DNA of 11,204 nt from Candidatus Liptonbacteria bacterium RIFOXYD1_FULL_36_11 (GCA_001821375.1 MHLG01000009.1:8038-19241); one strand, 5' to 3'. Counted from the first letter of the stretch, positions 1-7,860 are shown. A program made the numbers and translations. Notes: generated by a model not told the origin, from the sequence alone.

Positions 1-2
1 AA

Positions 3-440
3 TACCAAATTTGGGCCAGTGATAAAATAGGGCAATATTTTATCACTGAAGATAAATCTTACTTTCCACGCTATTTATTCACCCATAAATTTTTTGAACC
101 TTATCTTATTTCTTTAGCTGTCGCTCTCTTTTCTTTTTTTATTTTAAGAATTTTAAACCGCAAAGCCGGCAGCCGCTTTTTCTATAACGAAGAACCTTAT
201 CTTTGCGCCTTAGCTATTTTTCTCTCCGGAAATCCCGGCTGGTTTTTTTATCTTATAACTCTTTTTTCATTCCACCTTTTTCTTTCTTTTTTCTTTTTAA
301 TAAAAAATAAAATAAAAAGCATTAACGAAAACACTTCTCGTGTTTCCTTTCTTTATCTTTGGCTTCCTTCAGCTCTTTTTGTTATACTTTTAAGTGGTTG
401 GCTTTCAAAATTTTATTTTTGGTACGTTTTAGAAATATAA
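3..440 (+). CDS. Partial membrane protein of unknown function (3' end)
   Basis: The reading frame is open from the window edge to a TAA at 438-440, giving about 145 C-terminal residues; the start lies outside the window. Three hydrophobic stretches can be seen: roughly residues 35-51, 70-101 (two lobes, around the segment SGNPGWFFYLITLF) and 118-142. Short basic loops separate them, so this is very likely an integral membrane protein. The stop codon directly abuts the ATG of the pilB-like gene, which suggests co-transcription and perhaps a role in the same envelope machinery. I do not recognise the family. The middle segment loosely resembles the hydrophobic part of a type IV prepilin peptidase, but the GxGD catalytic motif is not visible, so I do not assign that function. 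A 13-bp inverted repeat lies inside the frame at 17-48. Confidence 0.6.
   Translation, partial: YQIWASDKIGQYFITEDKSYFPRYLFTHKFFEPYLISLAVALFSFFILRILNRKAGSRFFYNEEPYLCALAIFLSGNPGWFFYLITLFSFHLFLSFFFLIKNKIKSINENTSRVSFLYLWLPSALFVILLSGWLSKFYFWYVLEI
17..48. repeat. 13-bp perfect inverted repeat with 6-nt spacer
   Basis: CAGTGATAAAATA (17-29) and TATTTTATCACTG (36-48) are exact reverse complements separated by GGGCAA. In RNA this would be a 13-bp hairpin with a six-base loop. It lies within the apparently coding frame of the partial membrane protein. No T-run follows it on the + strand, so it is not a classical terminator in that direction. It could be an operator, an mRNA structure or a mobile-element relic; nothing else in the window repeats it. 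Confidence 0.6.
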
Positions 441-2150
441 ATGCTTCAAATTCCTCATGAAAAGTTAAAGGAATTTCTTTTAAAAGACGGGCTTGTTTCT
501 GAGTCTGACTTTTCTGCGGCGCAAGAAGACGCTAACCGCCTCGGTCAAGATCTGGGGGATGTTTTGATATCTCGCGGCATCATTAACGAGCGGTATCTTT
601 TGGGATTAATTAGTAATTATTTTGGTGTGGAAAGCACCAATTTGGATATCAGCTCTCTTGACGAATCTGTAGTCAAACTTTTGCCGGAAGAAATTTCTAG
701 AAAAAGAAGAATCGTCGTTTTTAAACGCAACGCCGATAATTCCTACGATGCCGCTATGGAAAATCCGAGCGATCTTGAAACGATAGAATTTGTTTCTAAT
801 TTTCTTAAATCTTCTCTGCATCCATTTTTAACTTCTTCCAGCGAACTTAGTAAAGCTTTTTCTGTTTATAGCCGGGAGTTTACTAAAGATTTTAAAAAAA
901 CTATAGAAGAAAATATTCGCGCCTCCTTAGAAAGCAAAGCTAAAGGCATAGAAGAAGCAGCCGCCGATGTTCCCATAGTTGCTTTAGTTGATAATATTCT
1001 TTCTTATGCTGTTTCTCTTCGCGCCTCTGATATTCATATAGAAATTTTAGAATCCTATATTCTTATCAGATACAGAATAGACGGAATTTTGCATGAAATT
1101 ATGCAAATACCGAAAGAAATTCACGCCGCTATAATAGCTAGAATAAAACTGTTATCCCAATTAAAAATGGACGAACATTCTAAACCGCAAGATGGGCGTT
1201 TTCGTTATGAACTTATTAAAGAAAATATAGATATCAGAGTTTCTATTATGCCCACTTTTCATGGCGAAAAAATCGTTATGCGTCTTTTGCCGGCCGCGCA
1301 AAAACCCCTTTCTTTGGAAGAGCTTGGTATTCACGGAAACGAAATTACGAAAGTAATAGAAAATATAAACAAAACTTACGGCATGGCTTTAGTTTGCGGT
1401 CCTACCGGCTCCGGTAAAACAACTACTCTTTATTCCATTCTTAATATCTTAAACAAGATGGAAGTTAATATCGTTACTGTTGAAGACCCGATAGAATACG
1501 AAATTAAATATGTTAATCAAACGCAAATTAATCCGAAATCTGGCATCACTTTTGCGAGTGGCTTACGTTCTATTCTCCGTCAGGACCCAAATATTATTTT
1601 AGTCGGTGAAATTCGTGATGAAGAAACGGCTGAAATTTCTGTCCACTCTGCTCTTACTGGCCATTTAGTCCTTTCTTCCTTGCATACCAATGACGCCCCG
1701 ACTGCTATTCCTCGTTTTATTGATATGAAAGTAGTCCCTTTTCTCGTAGCCGCTGTTATTAACGTTATTATTGCTCAAAGGCTTGTTAGAAAAATCTGCC
1801 CATCCTGTATTTATTCCTACACTCCGGACAAAAAAGTTTTAAAAACCGTAGAAGACCAAATAAAAGAAACTGGCGTTTCCGAAATTCCCTCCTTGCCCAA
1901 AGTTCTCTTTAAGGGAAAAGGTTGTCCTGCCTGCGGCGGTTCTGGCTACCAAGGACGTATCGGCATTTTTGAAATTTTAAGCATTGACGATGAAATTAGA
2001 GAACTGATTATCAGTCAAAATTTTAGTTTGGAAAAATTAAAAGGAATGGCAAGAAAAAAAGGAATGGTTTCTATGTTTGACGACGGTATAAGAAAAACTG
2101 AAATCGGCGTTACTACTTTAGAAGAAGTTCTTCGCGTTATTCGCGAATAA
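441..2150 (+). CDS. pilB: Type IV pilus / type II secretion assembly ATPase (PilB/GspE family)
   Basis: This is a cytoplasmic hexameric ATPase that powers pilus extension or pseudopilus assembly. The 569-residue length is usual for the family. An N-terminal MshEN/T2SSE_N-type domain (about residues 1-150) precedes the ATPase core. Walker A is GPTGSGKTTT at 320-329 (Lys326), the Asp box is VEDP at 347-350, Walker B is ILVGEIRDEE at 386-395, and the His box is TGHLVLSSLHTND at 406-418. A tetracysteine zinc site follows (CPSC at 453-456, CPAC at 495-498). That site is typical of PilB/GspE extension ATPases and absent from PilT retraction ATPases. The ATG directly follows the TAA of the upstream membrane gene with no spacer and no Shine-Dalgarno, so coupled translation is likely. 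No pilC, pilT or pilin gene lies in this window, so the choice between pilus and secretion roles rests on family knowledge of CPR genomes, which commonly carry type IV pili. Confidence 0.93.
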   Translation: MLQIPHEKLKEFLLKDGLVSESDFSAAQEDANRLGQDLGDVLISRGIINERYLLGLISNYFGVESTNLDISSLDESVVKLLPEEISRKRRIVVFKRNADNSYDAAMENPSDLETIEFVSNFLKSSLHPFLTSSSELSKAFSVYSREFTKDFKKTIEENIRASLESKAKGIEEAAADVPIVALVDNILSYAVSLRASDIHIEILESYILIRYRIDGILHEIMQIPKEIHAAIIARIKLLSQLKMDEHSKPQDGRFRYELIKENIDIRVSIMPTFHGEKIVMRLLPAAQKPLSLEELGIHGNEITKVIENINKTYGMALVCGPTGSGKTTTLYSILNILNKMEVNIVTVEDPIEYEIKYVNQTQINPKSGITFASGLRSILRQDPNIILVGEIRDEETAEISVHSALTGHLVLSSLHTNDAPTAIPRFIDMKVVPFLVAAVINVIIAQRLVRKICPSCIYSYTPDKKVLKTVEDQIKETGVSEIPSLPKVLFKGKGCPACGGSGYQGRIGIFEILSIDDEIRELIISQNFSLEKLKGMARKKGMVSMFDDGIRKTEIGVTTLEEVLRVIRE

Positions 2151-2162
2151 TGAGTAAAAAAA

Positions 2163-2171
2163 TGTTATAAT
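2163..2171 (+). promoter_or_regulatory. Extended -10 promoter for near-leaderless transketolase mRNA
   Basis: TGTTATAAT matches the extended -10 consensus TGnTATAAT. Exactly 8 nt separate its last base from the ATG at 2180, so transcription should start at or within 2 nt of the start codon. The first purine in range, apart from the A at 2173 that is too close, is the A of ATG itself. No -35 hexamer is evident, as expected for extended -10 promoters. The identical 9-mer with identical spacing lies before the gene at 8008. Confidence 0.7.
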
Positions 2172-2179
2172 TATTTTTT

Positions 2180-3034
2180 ATGCCGGAACTCACAGATAAA
2201 AAAGTAAAAAACTTAGAGCTCTTAGCAAACACTATTCGTCAAGACATTATTGAAATGCTTGTCTTAGCCGGTTCCGGTCATGTCGCCGGCTCTTTAGGAA
2301 TGGCGGATGTTTTTTCCGCCCTTTATTTTCATATTTTAAACCATAACCCGAAAAAACCAAACTGGAGCAGCCGCGACCGAGTTATTTTATCAAACGGCCA
2401 CATCTGTCCCGTTCTTTATGCCTCTCTTGCGCGCGCCGGTTATTTTCCCTTGGAAGAATTAAAAAAACTTCGCAGTACCCATTCTCGCTTAGAAGGACAC
2501 CCACATTTTAGCTCTCTCCCCGGAATTGAAAATACTTCCGGCCCTCTCGGTTCTGGCTTATCCCAAGCTATTGGAATTACTCTTGCTTTCCGCCTTGATA
2601 ACTTAAAAAATAGAATCTTTTGTTTGATGTCGGATGGTGAACATGACACTGGCAATACTTGGGAAGCCATAATGTCCGCCGGAAAATACCGTTTAAATAA
2701 TCTTACCGCCATTATTGACCGCAACAATATTCAAATAGACGGCTTTACTGAAGATGTAATGCCTCTTGAATCTCTGCGTGCTAAATATGAATCTTTTAAT
2801 TGGCATATTTTGGAAATAGACGGCCACAACATTGAAGCAATTATTGATGCTGTAAATGAAGCCAAAGCTATTTACGAAAAACCTACCGCTATCATTGCTC
2901 ACACTATTCCCGGCCGCGGTGTTGGTTTTATGGAACATGATTTTTCCTGGCACGGCAAACCGCCTACTGAACGTGAAGCTAGGGCTGCTCTTCTTGAACT
3001 CCGCACTCTTTCCGGTCGCCTCAAAGAAGAATAA
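2180..3034 (+). CDS. tktA: Transketolase, N-terminal (TPP-binding) subunit
   Basis: This is the N-terminal half of a split transketolase, which moves two-carbon ketol units in the non-oxidative pentose phosphate pathway. At 284 residues it carries only the pyrophosphate-binding domain. The motifs are GSGHVAGSLG (31-40), SNGH (71-74), EGHPH (105-109), GPLGSGLSQA (121-130) and the thiamine diphosphate/metal site SDGEHDTGNT (151-160), with NN at 182-183. The last is the GDG-X(n)-NN signature with Gly replaced by Ser. The pyrimidine-binding domain is encoded by the next gene, 44 nt downstream, and the two products should form one enzyme. Split transketolases are known from archaea and many CPR bacteria. 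No Shine-Dalgarno precedes the ATG; an extended -10 promoter sits so close that the mRNA is probably leaderless. The gene symbol is family-level only. Confidence 0.93.
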   Translation: MPELTDKKVKNLELLANTIRQDIIEMLVLAGSGHVAGSLGMADVFSALYFHILNHNPKKPNWSSRDRVILSNGHICPVLYASLARAGYFPLEELKKLRSTHSRLEGHPHFSSLPGIENTSGPLGSGLSQAIGITLAFRLDNLKNRIFCLMSDGEHDTGNTWEAIMSAGKYRLNNLTAIIDRNNIQIDGFTEDVMPLESLRAKYESFNWHILEIDGHNIEAIIDAVNEAKAIYEKPTAIIAHTIPGRGVGFMEHDFSWHGKPPTEREARAALLELRTLSGRLKEE

Positions 3035-3078
3035 TTTAACTTTTTTCAATTAACTTTATAAACTTTTAATCATCTCTT

Positions 3079-4083
3079 ATGACTGCCCGTAAAACAGAAT
3101 CTGATAAAAATACTTTTTCCGACAAGCCAAAACTTGCCGCTCTCCGCGACGGTTTTAGCGAAGGCATCTTAAAATTAGGAGAAGAAAATAAAAACGTTGT
3201 TCTTTTATGCGCCGATGTTGCCGAATCCACCCGCTCTCATTTTTTTAAAGAAAAGTTTCCGGAAAGATTTTTTGAAATGGGCGTTGCTGAACAAAATATG
3301 GCCGCTGTTGCCGCCGGTTTTGCTCTAGCCGGAAAAATTCCTTTTATTTCTTCCTATGCTGTTTTTTCTCCCGGCCGTAATTTTGAACAAATAAGAACCA
3401 CAATTTGTTATAGCAATTTAAATGTTAAAATAGCCGGACACCACTCTGGATTATCCGCCGGTCCCGATGGTGCTACTCACCAAGCTTTGGAAGATATTAC
3501 TATGATGCGCGCCTTACCTGAAATGAAAGTTTTTGTGCCTTGTGATGCTTTAGAAGCGAAAAAAGCTGTTATTGCTTCAGCAAAAATTCACGGTCCGGTT
3601 TATATTCGTCTTGCTCGTGAACGCACGCCGCTTATCACCTCCGCAAAAACTCCTTTTATTCCCGGTCGAGCCGACATTATCTTTGAACCGAAAGAAAAAA
3701 TAAAACCACAAGTTTTAATAATCGGCGCCGGACCTGTTCTTTATGAAGCTCTTCTTGCTGCCGCTGTTTTGGAAAAAGAAAAAATTGGCGCCATTATTTT
3801 AAATCTTCACACTATAAAACCTCTTGATGAAAATAAAATAATTGAATTGGCAAAAAAAACCGGTTGCGTGGTTTCAATTGAAGAACACCAGATTTTTGGC
3901 GGAGTCGGCGGCGCTGTTTCCGAACTTCTTTCCAAAAAATATCCTATTCCGATGGAATTTGTTGGTGTAAAAGATTCTTTTGGAAAATCAGGGCTTTATT
4001 CTGACCTTATAAAAAAATATAATCTGGATAGCGCTTCCATTATTGAATCCGTAATGAAAGTTATAAAAAGAAAAAAGTTCTAA
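3079..4083 (+). CDS. tktB: Transketolase, C-terminal (pyrimidine-binding and C-terminal domain) subunit
   Basis: This is the partner of the preceding gene and completes the transketolase active site. Its 334 residues carry the transketolase pyrimidine-binding domain (about 18-190), including the catalytic glutamate in GVAEQNM (Glu71), the loop GHHSGLSAGPDGATHQALED (120-139) and an arginine-rich strand near YIRLARERTP. A transketolase C-terminal domain follows (about 205-330). The first 15 residues are a variable polar extension. The start is the only plausible ATG ahead of the conserved KLAALRDGFSEG. There is no Shine-Dalgarno. A weak -10-like TTTAAT (3065-3070) lies exactly 8 nt before the ATG, the same spacing as at two better promoters in this window, but in such AT-rich DNA this may be chance. 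Co-transcription with the N-terminal subunit is the simpler view. Confidence 0.93.
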   Translation: MTARKTESDKNTFSDKPKLAALRDGFSEGILKLGEENKNVVLLCADVAESTRSHFFKEKFPERFFEMGVAEQNMAAVAAGFALAGKIPFISSYAVFSPGRNFEQIRTTICYSNLNVKIAGHHSGLSAGPDGATHQALEDITMMRALPEMKVFVPCDALEAKKAVIASAKIHGPVYIRLARERTPLITSAKTPFIPGRADIIFEPKEKIKPQVLIIGAGPVLYEALLAAAVLEKEKIGAIILNLHTIKPLDENKIIELAKKTGCVVSIEEHQIFGGVGGAVSELLSKKYPIPMEFVGVKDSFGKSGLYSDLIKKYNLDSASIIESVMKVIKRKKF

Positions 4084-4087
4084 AGGT
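4082..4087 (+). promoter_or_regulatory. Weak Shine-Dalgarno (AAAGGT) before the Nramp-like gene
   Basis: AAAGGT lies 7 nt before the ATG at 4095 and overlaps the stop codon of the transketolase C-terminal subunit gene. It is the only convincing Shine-Dalgarno-like sequence ahead of any gene in the window, and it supports the chosen start. Confidence 0.45.
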
Positions 4088-4094
4088 AATTTCT

Positions 4095-5408
4095 ATGGAA
4101 GCCGTTTACAAAAAGATAAGAAAATTCCTAAAAAAACTAGGCCCCGGATTCATTACTGGTGCTTCTGATGACGATCCTTCGGCTATCGCCACTTATTCGC
4201 AGAGCGGCGCCGAGTTTGGTTACCGCCAACTTTGGACGCCGCTATTTTCTTTGCCTTTTATGATTGTTGTTCTAGAAATGGCCGGACGAATTGGACTTGT
4301 TACTGGTAAAGGATTAGCTGGAATAATTAAGCGGTATTACTCAAAAAAACTGCTCTACACGTCTGTTCTCCTACTTTTATTTGCTAATATTATTAATATT
4401 GGCGCTGTCTTGGGAGCAATGGCGGCTGTTTTAAATCTTTTATTGGGAATTAATTTTCTTGTTGCCCTTATTGCTATTGTGATTATCAGCTTAGCCTTAG
4501 AAATGTTTATTCCTTACCGCATTTATGTAAAATTTTTAAAATATTTAACCATTTCTCTTTTTGCCTATATTATTGCCGCTTTTTCCATTCCGCAAAATTG
4601 GTCCCAAATTTTATCGGCAACTTTTTTTCCGAAAATTTATTTTACTCCCGAAAACATCATAAATTTAGTAGCTATTTTTGGCACTACTATTTCTCCTTAC
4701 TTATTTTTTTGGCAGGCGGATGAAGAAGTGGAAGAAGAAATTTTACACCATAAATTAAAAATAACTAGTGAAAATCGTCCTAAAATTACCACTAAAGATT
4801 TAAAAATAATGCGCTTTGATACAATTATCGGTATGTTTTTTTCCAATATTGTAGCCTTCTTTATTATTTTAACAGCCGCCGCCACTTTATGGCCGGAGGG
4901 TATTAATAATATCTCTACAGCAACAGAAGCCGCCGAAGCCTTAAAACCTCTAGCCGGCAACTTTGCTTTTTTCCTTTTTGCTTTAGGAATAATTGGCACT
5001 GGAATGTTATCCTTGCCAATTTTAGCAAGTTCAGCGTCTTATGCTTTTAGTGAAGCTTTCGGTTTTAAAGAAGGCTTGTACCGCAAATGGAAAAAAGCTC
5101 GCGTCTTTTATGGAGTAATTTTTATAGCCACTATTCTTGGTTTATTAGTTAATTTTTCTTCCATTCCTCCTTTTAGGATGCTCTATTTTGGCGCTGTTCT
5201 AAACGGCATTATTGCGCCCCTTCTTTTAATTATTATGCTTTTAATTGCTAATAATAAAAAAATTATGGGAGATTTTACAAACTCAAAACTTTCAAATATT
5301 CTGGCAGTAATCATCACTTCTTTTATGGCAATAATCGCTTTATACTTGTTATATGATTTTTTTAAGAATTGGGATATTTTTGCAAACTTTATTAATAATA
5401 TTATTTAA
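4095..5408 (+). CDS. Nramp-related divalent cation transporter with non-canonical metal site
   Basis: This is a 437-residue polytopic membrane protein with about 11 hydrophobic segments, consistent with the LeuT-fold Nramp/SLC11 family (proton-coupled or passive uptake of Mn2+, Fe2+ or Mg2+). The family is recognised from the N-terminal GPGFITGASDDDPSAIATYS (16-35), where classical Nramps carry DPGN in helix 1, and from TTISPYLFFWQADEEVEEE (197-215) at helix 6. In helix 6, classical Nramps carry MPHN, whose Met selects transition metals. Here helix 1 reads DPSA and helix 6 reads SPYL, so the Met is absent and the site is altered. Such divergent Nramp homologues are known among prokaryotes and some move metals other than Mn/Fe; substrate assignment here is open. 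An acidic cytoplasmic loop (209-215) follows helix 6. The gene lies 11 nt after the transketolase gene and is probably in the same operon. Confidence 0.85.
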   Translation: MEAVYKKIRKFLKKLGPGFITGASDDDPSAIATYSQSGAEFGYRQLWTPLFSLPFMIVVLEMAGRIGLVTGKGLAGIIKRYYSKKLLYTSVLLLLFANIINIGAVLGAMAAVLNLLLGINFLVALIAIVIISLALEMFIPYRIYVKFLKYLTISLFAYIIAAFSIPQNWSQILSATFFPKIYFTPENIINLVAIFGTTISPYLFFWQADEEVEEEILHHKLKITSENRPKITTKDLKIMRFDTIIGMFFSNIVAFFIILTAAATLWPEGINNISTATEAAEALKPLAGNFAFFLFALGIIGTGMLSLPILASSASYAFSEAFGFKEGLYRKWKKARVFYGVIFIATILGLLVNFSSIPPFRMLYFGAVLNGIIAPLLLIIMLLIANNKKIMGDFTNSKLSNILAVIITSFMAIIALYLLYDFFKNWDIFANFINNII

Positions 5409-5418
5409 TCACTAATTT

Positions 5419-6450
5419 ATGTTTGACGTTATTACTATCGGCACCGCTACTAAAGATGTTTTCCTAAAGCTTCCCGGCGCTAGAATTATTCGCGATAAAA
5501 AAGAACTGGAACACTTGCACATCTCTATCGCCGAAGCCATCTGTCTTCCCTTCGGTTCTAAAATGGAAGTAGAAGAGTTAATTTCCGCTATTGGCGGAGG
5601 CGCCGCTAACGCCGCTGTCACTTTTTCCCGCCAAGGATTTAAAACCGCCGCCGTCTTTAAAATTGGCACCGATTTTTTTGGTAAAGAAATTATTTCCTCT
5701 ATTAAAAAAGAAAAAATAAAAATTTTTTCCAGTGAAGATAAAAAAAATCCCACTGATTATTCCACTATTATCATCGGCCAAAACGGCGATCGCACCATTC
5801 TTATCCACCGCGGCGCTTCCGGTAATCTGCAAAAAAAAGATATCCCTTCTTTAAAAACTAAATGGCTTTATATTGCTCCGAGTAACATTTCTTTTTCAGT
5901 AATTAACTCTATCGTCAGCGAAGCAAAAAAAAGAGGGGTTATGATTGCTATGAATCCCTCTCGTTTTTATCTTAAAATGGGTCTTGAAACTTTGAAGCCA
6001 CTTCTTGATAAAATCAATGTTATTATTGTTAATCGGGAAGAAGCCAGTATTTTAACCAGTGTTTCTTATAATGATGAAAAAGCCATCTTCCATAAATTTG
6101 ACGAATTAATTAATGGCGTTGCCGTAATGACCGAAGGAAAAAACGGCGGCGTCGTTTCTGACTGCTGCCACATTTGGCGCTACGGCATTTTCCCAAACGA
6201 AAAAATTGTGGATGCCACTGGCGCCGGTGACGCTTTCGGTTCCGGCTTTATTGCTGGCTTAATAAAATCTGGCGAAGAATGCCAAAAAAATGCCTGTCAC
6301 AGTTTAAATATTGAATATGCTATTCGTTTAGGCTTAGCTAACGCCACTTCCGTGGTAGAAAAAATCGGCGCCGAAGCCGGCATTTTAACTGCTGAACAGT
6401 TTAAATCTTCCCGCTGGCGATCCGTAAATATTAAAACCGAAAATCTTTAA
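5419..6450 (+). CDS. PfkB/ribokinase-family carbohydrate kinase
   Basis: This is a cytoplasmic ATP-dependent sugar (or nucleoside) kinase of 343 residues. The first family signature, GGGAANAAVTFSRQGF (59-74), and the second, DATGAGDAFGSGF (265-277), are both intact; Asp271 of the GAGD motif is the expected catalytic base, and the following glycines form the anion hole. NREEA (about 206-210) fits the family's central region. The first glycine motif usually sits near residue 35-45, but here it is at 59. An extra charged segment (about 21-50, ARIIRDKKELEHLHISIAEA and on) is inserted after the first strand, in the region that normally forms the lid. The substrate cannot be named. Ribose, fructose-6-phosphate and nucleosides are all possible, and the transketolase and phosphoglycerate mutase neighbours favour a phosphorylated-sugar role. 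The ATG follows the transporter stop by 10 nt with no Shine-Dalgarno. Confidence 0.88.
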   Translation: MFDVITIGTATKDVFLKLPGARIIRDKKELEHLHISIAEAICLPFGSKMEVEELISAIGGGAANAAVTFSRQGFKTAAVFKIGTDFFGKEIISSIKKEKIKIFSSEDKKNPTDYSTIIIGQNGDRTILIHRGASGNLQKKDIPSLKTKWLYIAPSNISFSVINSIVSEAKKRGVMIAMNPSRFYLKMGLETLKPLLDKINVIIVNREEASILTSVSYNDEKAIFHKFDELINGVAVMTEGKNGGVVSDCCHIWRYGIFPNEKIVDATGAGDAFGSGFIAGLIKSGEECQKNACHSLNIEYAIRLGLANATSVVEKIGAEAGILTAEQFKSSRWRSVNIKTENL

Positions 6451-6456
6451 TTTTTT

Positions 6457-7143
6457 ATGCCCACTCTTATTCTTCTTCGTCACGGTGAAAGTATTTGGAA
6501 TAAAGAAAATAAATTTACTGGCTGGCAGAACGTTGATCTTTCAGAAGAGGGGATAAATCAATCTTGCCAGGCGGCGCGTCTCTTAAAAGAAAAAAATTTT
6601 TCTTTTGATTTAGCTTTTACTTCTTTTTTAAAAAGAGCCACTCGCACCTTAGAAATAGTTTTAAACGAACTTAGCGAGCAGAATATTCCTATAAAAAAAA
6701 CTTGGCGTCTCAATGAACGCCGTTATGGCGCTTTGGAGACTTTAAATAAATCAGAAACAGCGGAAAAATATGGCAGTGAACAAATCCACCGCTGGCGCCG
6801 CGGCTTCAAAGACACTCCACCGCCTCTTTCAAAAACTGACTCGCGTTTTCTTAATAATCTTCCAGTAATGAACGATTTAGAATCCGCGCCTCCTCTTACA
6901 GAATCTTTAGCAGACGTAGAAAACCGCCTTCTCCCTTATTGGCAAAACGAAATCGTTCCTGAAATAAAATCTGGTAAAAAAATTATTATTGTTGCTCACG
7001 GCAACTCTCTCCGTGCTCTTGTCTATTATTTAGATAATCTTACTCCCGAAAAAATAGAAAAAATTGAAATTCCTGTCGGTATTCCTTTAATCTATGAATT
7101 AAACGACGATCTTAAACCGGTTAATCACTATTATTTAAACTAG
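6457..7143 (+). CDS. gpmA: 2,3-bisphosphoglycerate-dependent phosphoglycerate mutase
   Basis: The enzyme interconverts 3- and 2-phosphoglycerate in lower glycolysis. Its 228 residues match the usual dPGM length. The phosphohistidine motif is LLRHGES (6-12, His9), the substrate loop is FTGWQNVDLSEEG (20-32), and LNERRYGALETLNK (85-98) contains the catalytic Glu87. RWRRGF (112-117), PLTESL (146-151) and the second catalytic His181 in AHGNSLRAL follow, and the C-terminus has the typical flexible tail form. The LNER motif normally continues HYGAL; here Arg89 replaces that His, a conspicuous substitution next to the catalytic Glu. The ATG is 6 nt after the kinase stop, preceded only by T-rich sequence, so co-translation with the kinase is likely. 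The family is clear; activity despite the His-to-Arg change is inferred. Confidence 0.93.
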   Translation: MPTLILLRHGESIWNKENKFTGWQNVDLSEEGINQSCQAARLLKEKNFSFDLAFTSFLKRATRTLEIVLNELSEQNIPIKKTWRLNERRYGALETLNKSETAEKYGSEQIHRWRRGFKDTPPPLSKTDSRFLNNLPVMNDLESAPPLTESLADVENRLLPYWQNEIVPEIKSGKKIIIVAHGNSLRALVYYLDNLTPEKIEKIEIPVGIPLIYELNDDLKPVNHYYLN

Positions 7144-7152
7144 CCGAATTTC

Positions 7153-7181
7153 TTGATTTTTTTATTTTCTTATCTTATACT
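7153..7181 (+). promoter_or_regulatory. Sigma-70-type promoter for bL25
   Basis: TTGATT (7153-7158) and TATACT (7176-7181) are separated by exactly 17 nt. The predicted start is near A7188, giving a leader of about 10 nt (ACTTTATTTT) before the ATG at 7198, with no Shine-Dalgarno. The TTG of the -35 element also opens an in-frame extension of the downstream ORF. That extension would encode the promoter and should not be annotated as coding. Confidence 0.72.
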
Positions 7182-7197
7182 TTCCTTACTTTATTTT

Positions 7198-7860
7198 ATG
7201 GAGCTGAAAGCGCAAAAAAGAAACATTTTTGGCAAAGCATCAAAAAATCTTCGCAAAGAAGGACTTATTCCGGCCGAGCTTTACGGGCACAAAATAGATA
7301 ATCTGCATCTCTCCGTTCCTATTAAAGATTTTTTAAAAGCTTTTAGTGAAGCTGGTGAAAGCTCCATTATTAATCTTGATATAGAAGGTGAAAAAAGACC
7401 TGTTCTTATCTATCACATCTCAAAAAACAGCTTAAAAGACGAAATAGAAAATATAGATTTTTACCAAGTTAGAATGGATGAAAAAGTCACTACTAAAATT
7501 CCGGTGGAATTTATTGGTGAATCCCCAGCCGTCAAAGAAAAAGATGCTCTGCTTATTAAAGTTGTTGATGAAATTGAAGTTGAAGCTTTTCCTGCTGACT
7601 TACCTCATAAAATAGAAATTGATATTTCCTCTCTGGATGATTTTGGAAAAAGTATTCACGCTAAAGATTTAAATATCTCTTCAAAGGTTAAAATTTTTCT
7701 TGAACCGGATTCCGTTTTAGTCACTGTTACTGAAAAGAGGGAAGAAGAAACTGCTCCTATTGCTCCAGTCGTGGATGTTTCTACTGTTAAAGTTGAAACG
7801 GAAGAAAAGAAAGCAGAAAGAGATAAAGAAAAATCAGTAGAGGACAAAACTACTAAGTAG
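7198..7860 (+). CDS. rplY: 50S ribosomal protein bL25 (CTC/TL5 form)
   Basis: This 5S rRNA-binding protein of the large subunit's central protuberance is 220 residues from the ATG at 7198. The N-terminal bL25 domain (about 1-90) begins with the typical MELKAQKRNIFGKASKNLRK and includes GLIPAELYG (22-30). A second beta-rich TL5/CTC-type C-terminal domain (about 95-185) makes this the two-domain form rather than the short E. coli form. The final 30 or so residues are a Lys/Glu-rich tail of low complexity. I chose ATG 7198 because the longer frame from TTG 7153 adds a hydrophobic 15-residue stretch absent from the family, and that stretch coincides with a well-formed promoter. The gene ends upstream of a strong intrinsic terminator (7934-7959), so it is probably a separate transcription unit. 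Confidence 0.93.
   Translation: MELKAQKRNIFGKASKNLRKEGLIPAELYGHKIDNLHLSVPIKDFLKAFSEAGESSIINLDIEGEKRPVLIYHISKNSLKDEIENIDFYQVRMDEKVTTKIPVEFIGESPAVKEKDALLIKVVDEIEVEAFPADLPHKIEIDISSLDDFGKSIHAKDLNISSKVKIFLEPDSVLVTVTEKREEETAPIAPVVDVSTVKVETEEKKAERDKEKSVEDKTTK

Noticed and set aside
606..821. - strand open frames within pilB and similar antisense frames in the transketolase, Nramp, kinase and bL25 genes.
   Set aside because: Each lies opposite a gene with clear family motifs and has no start signals or recognisable product.
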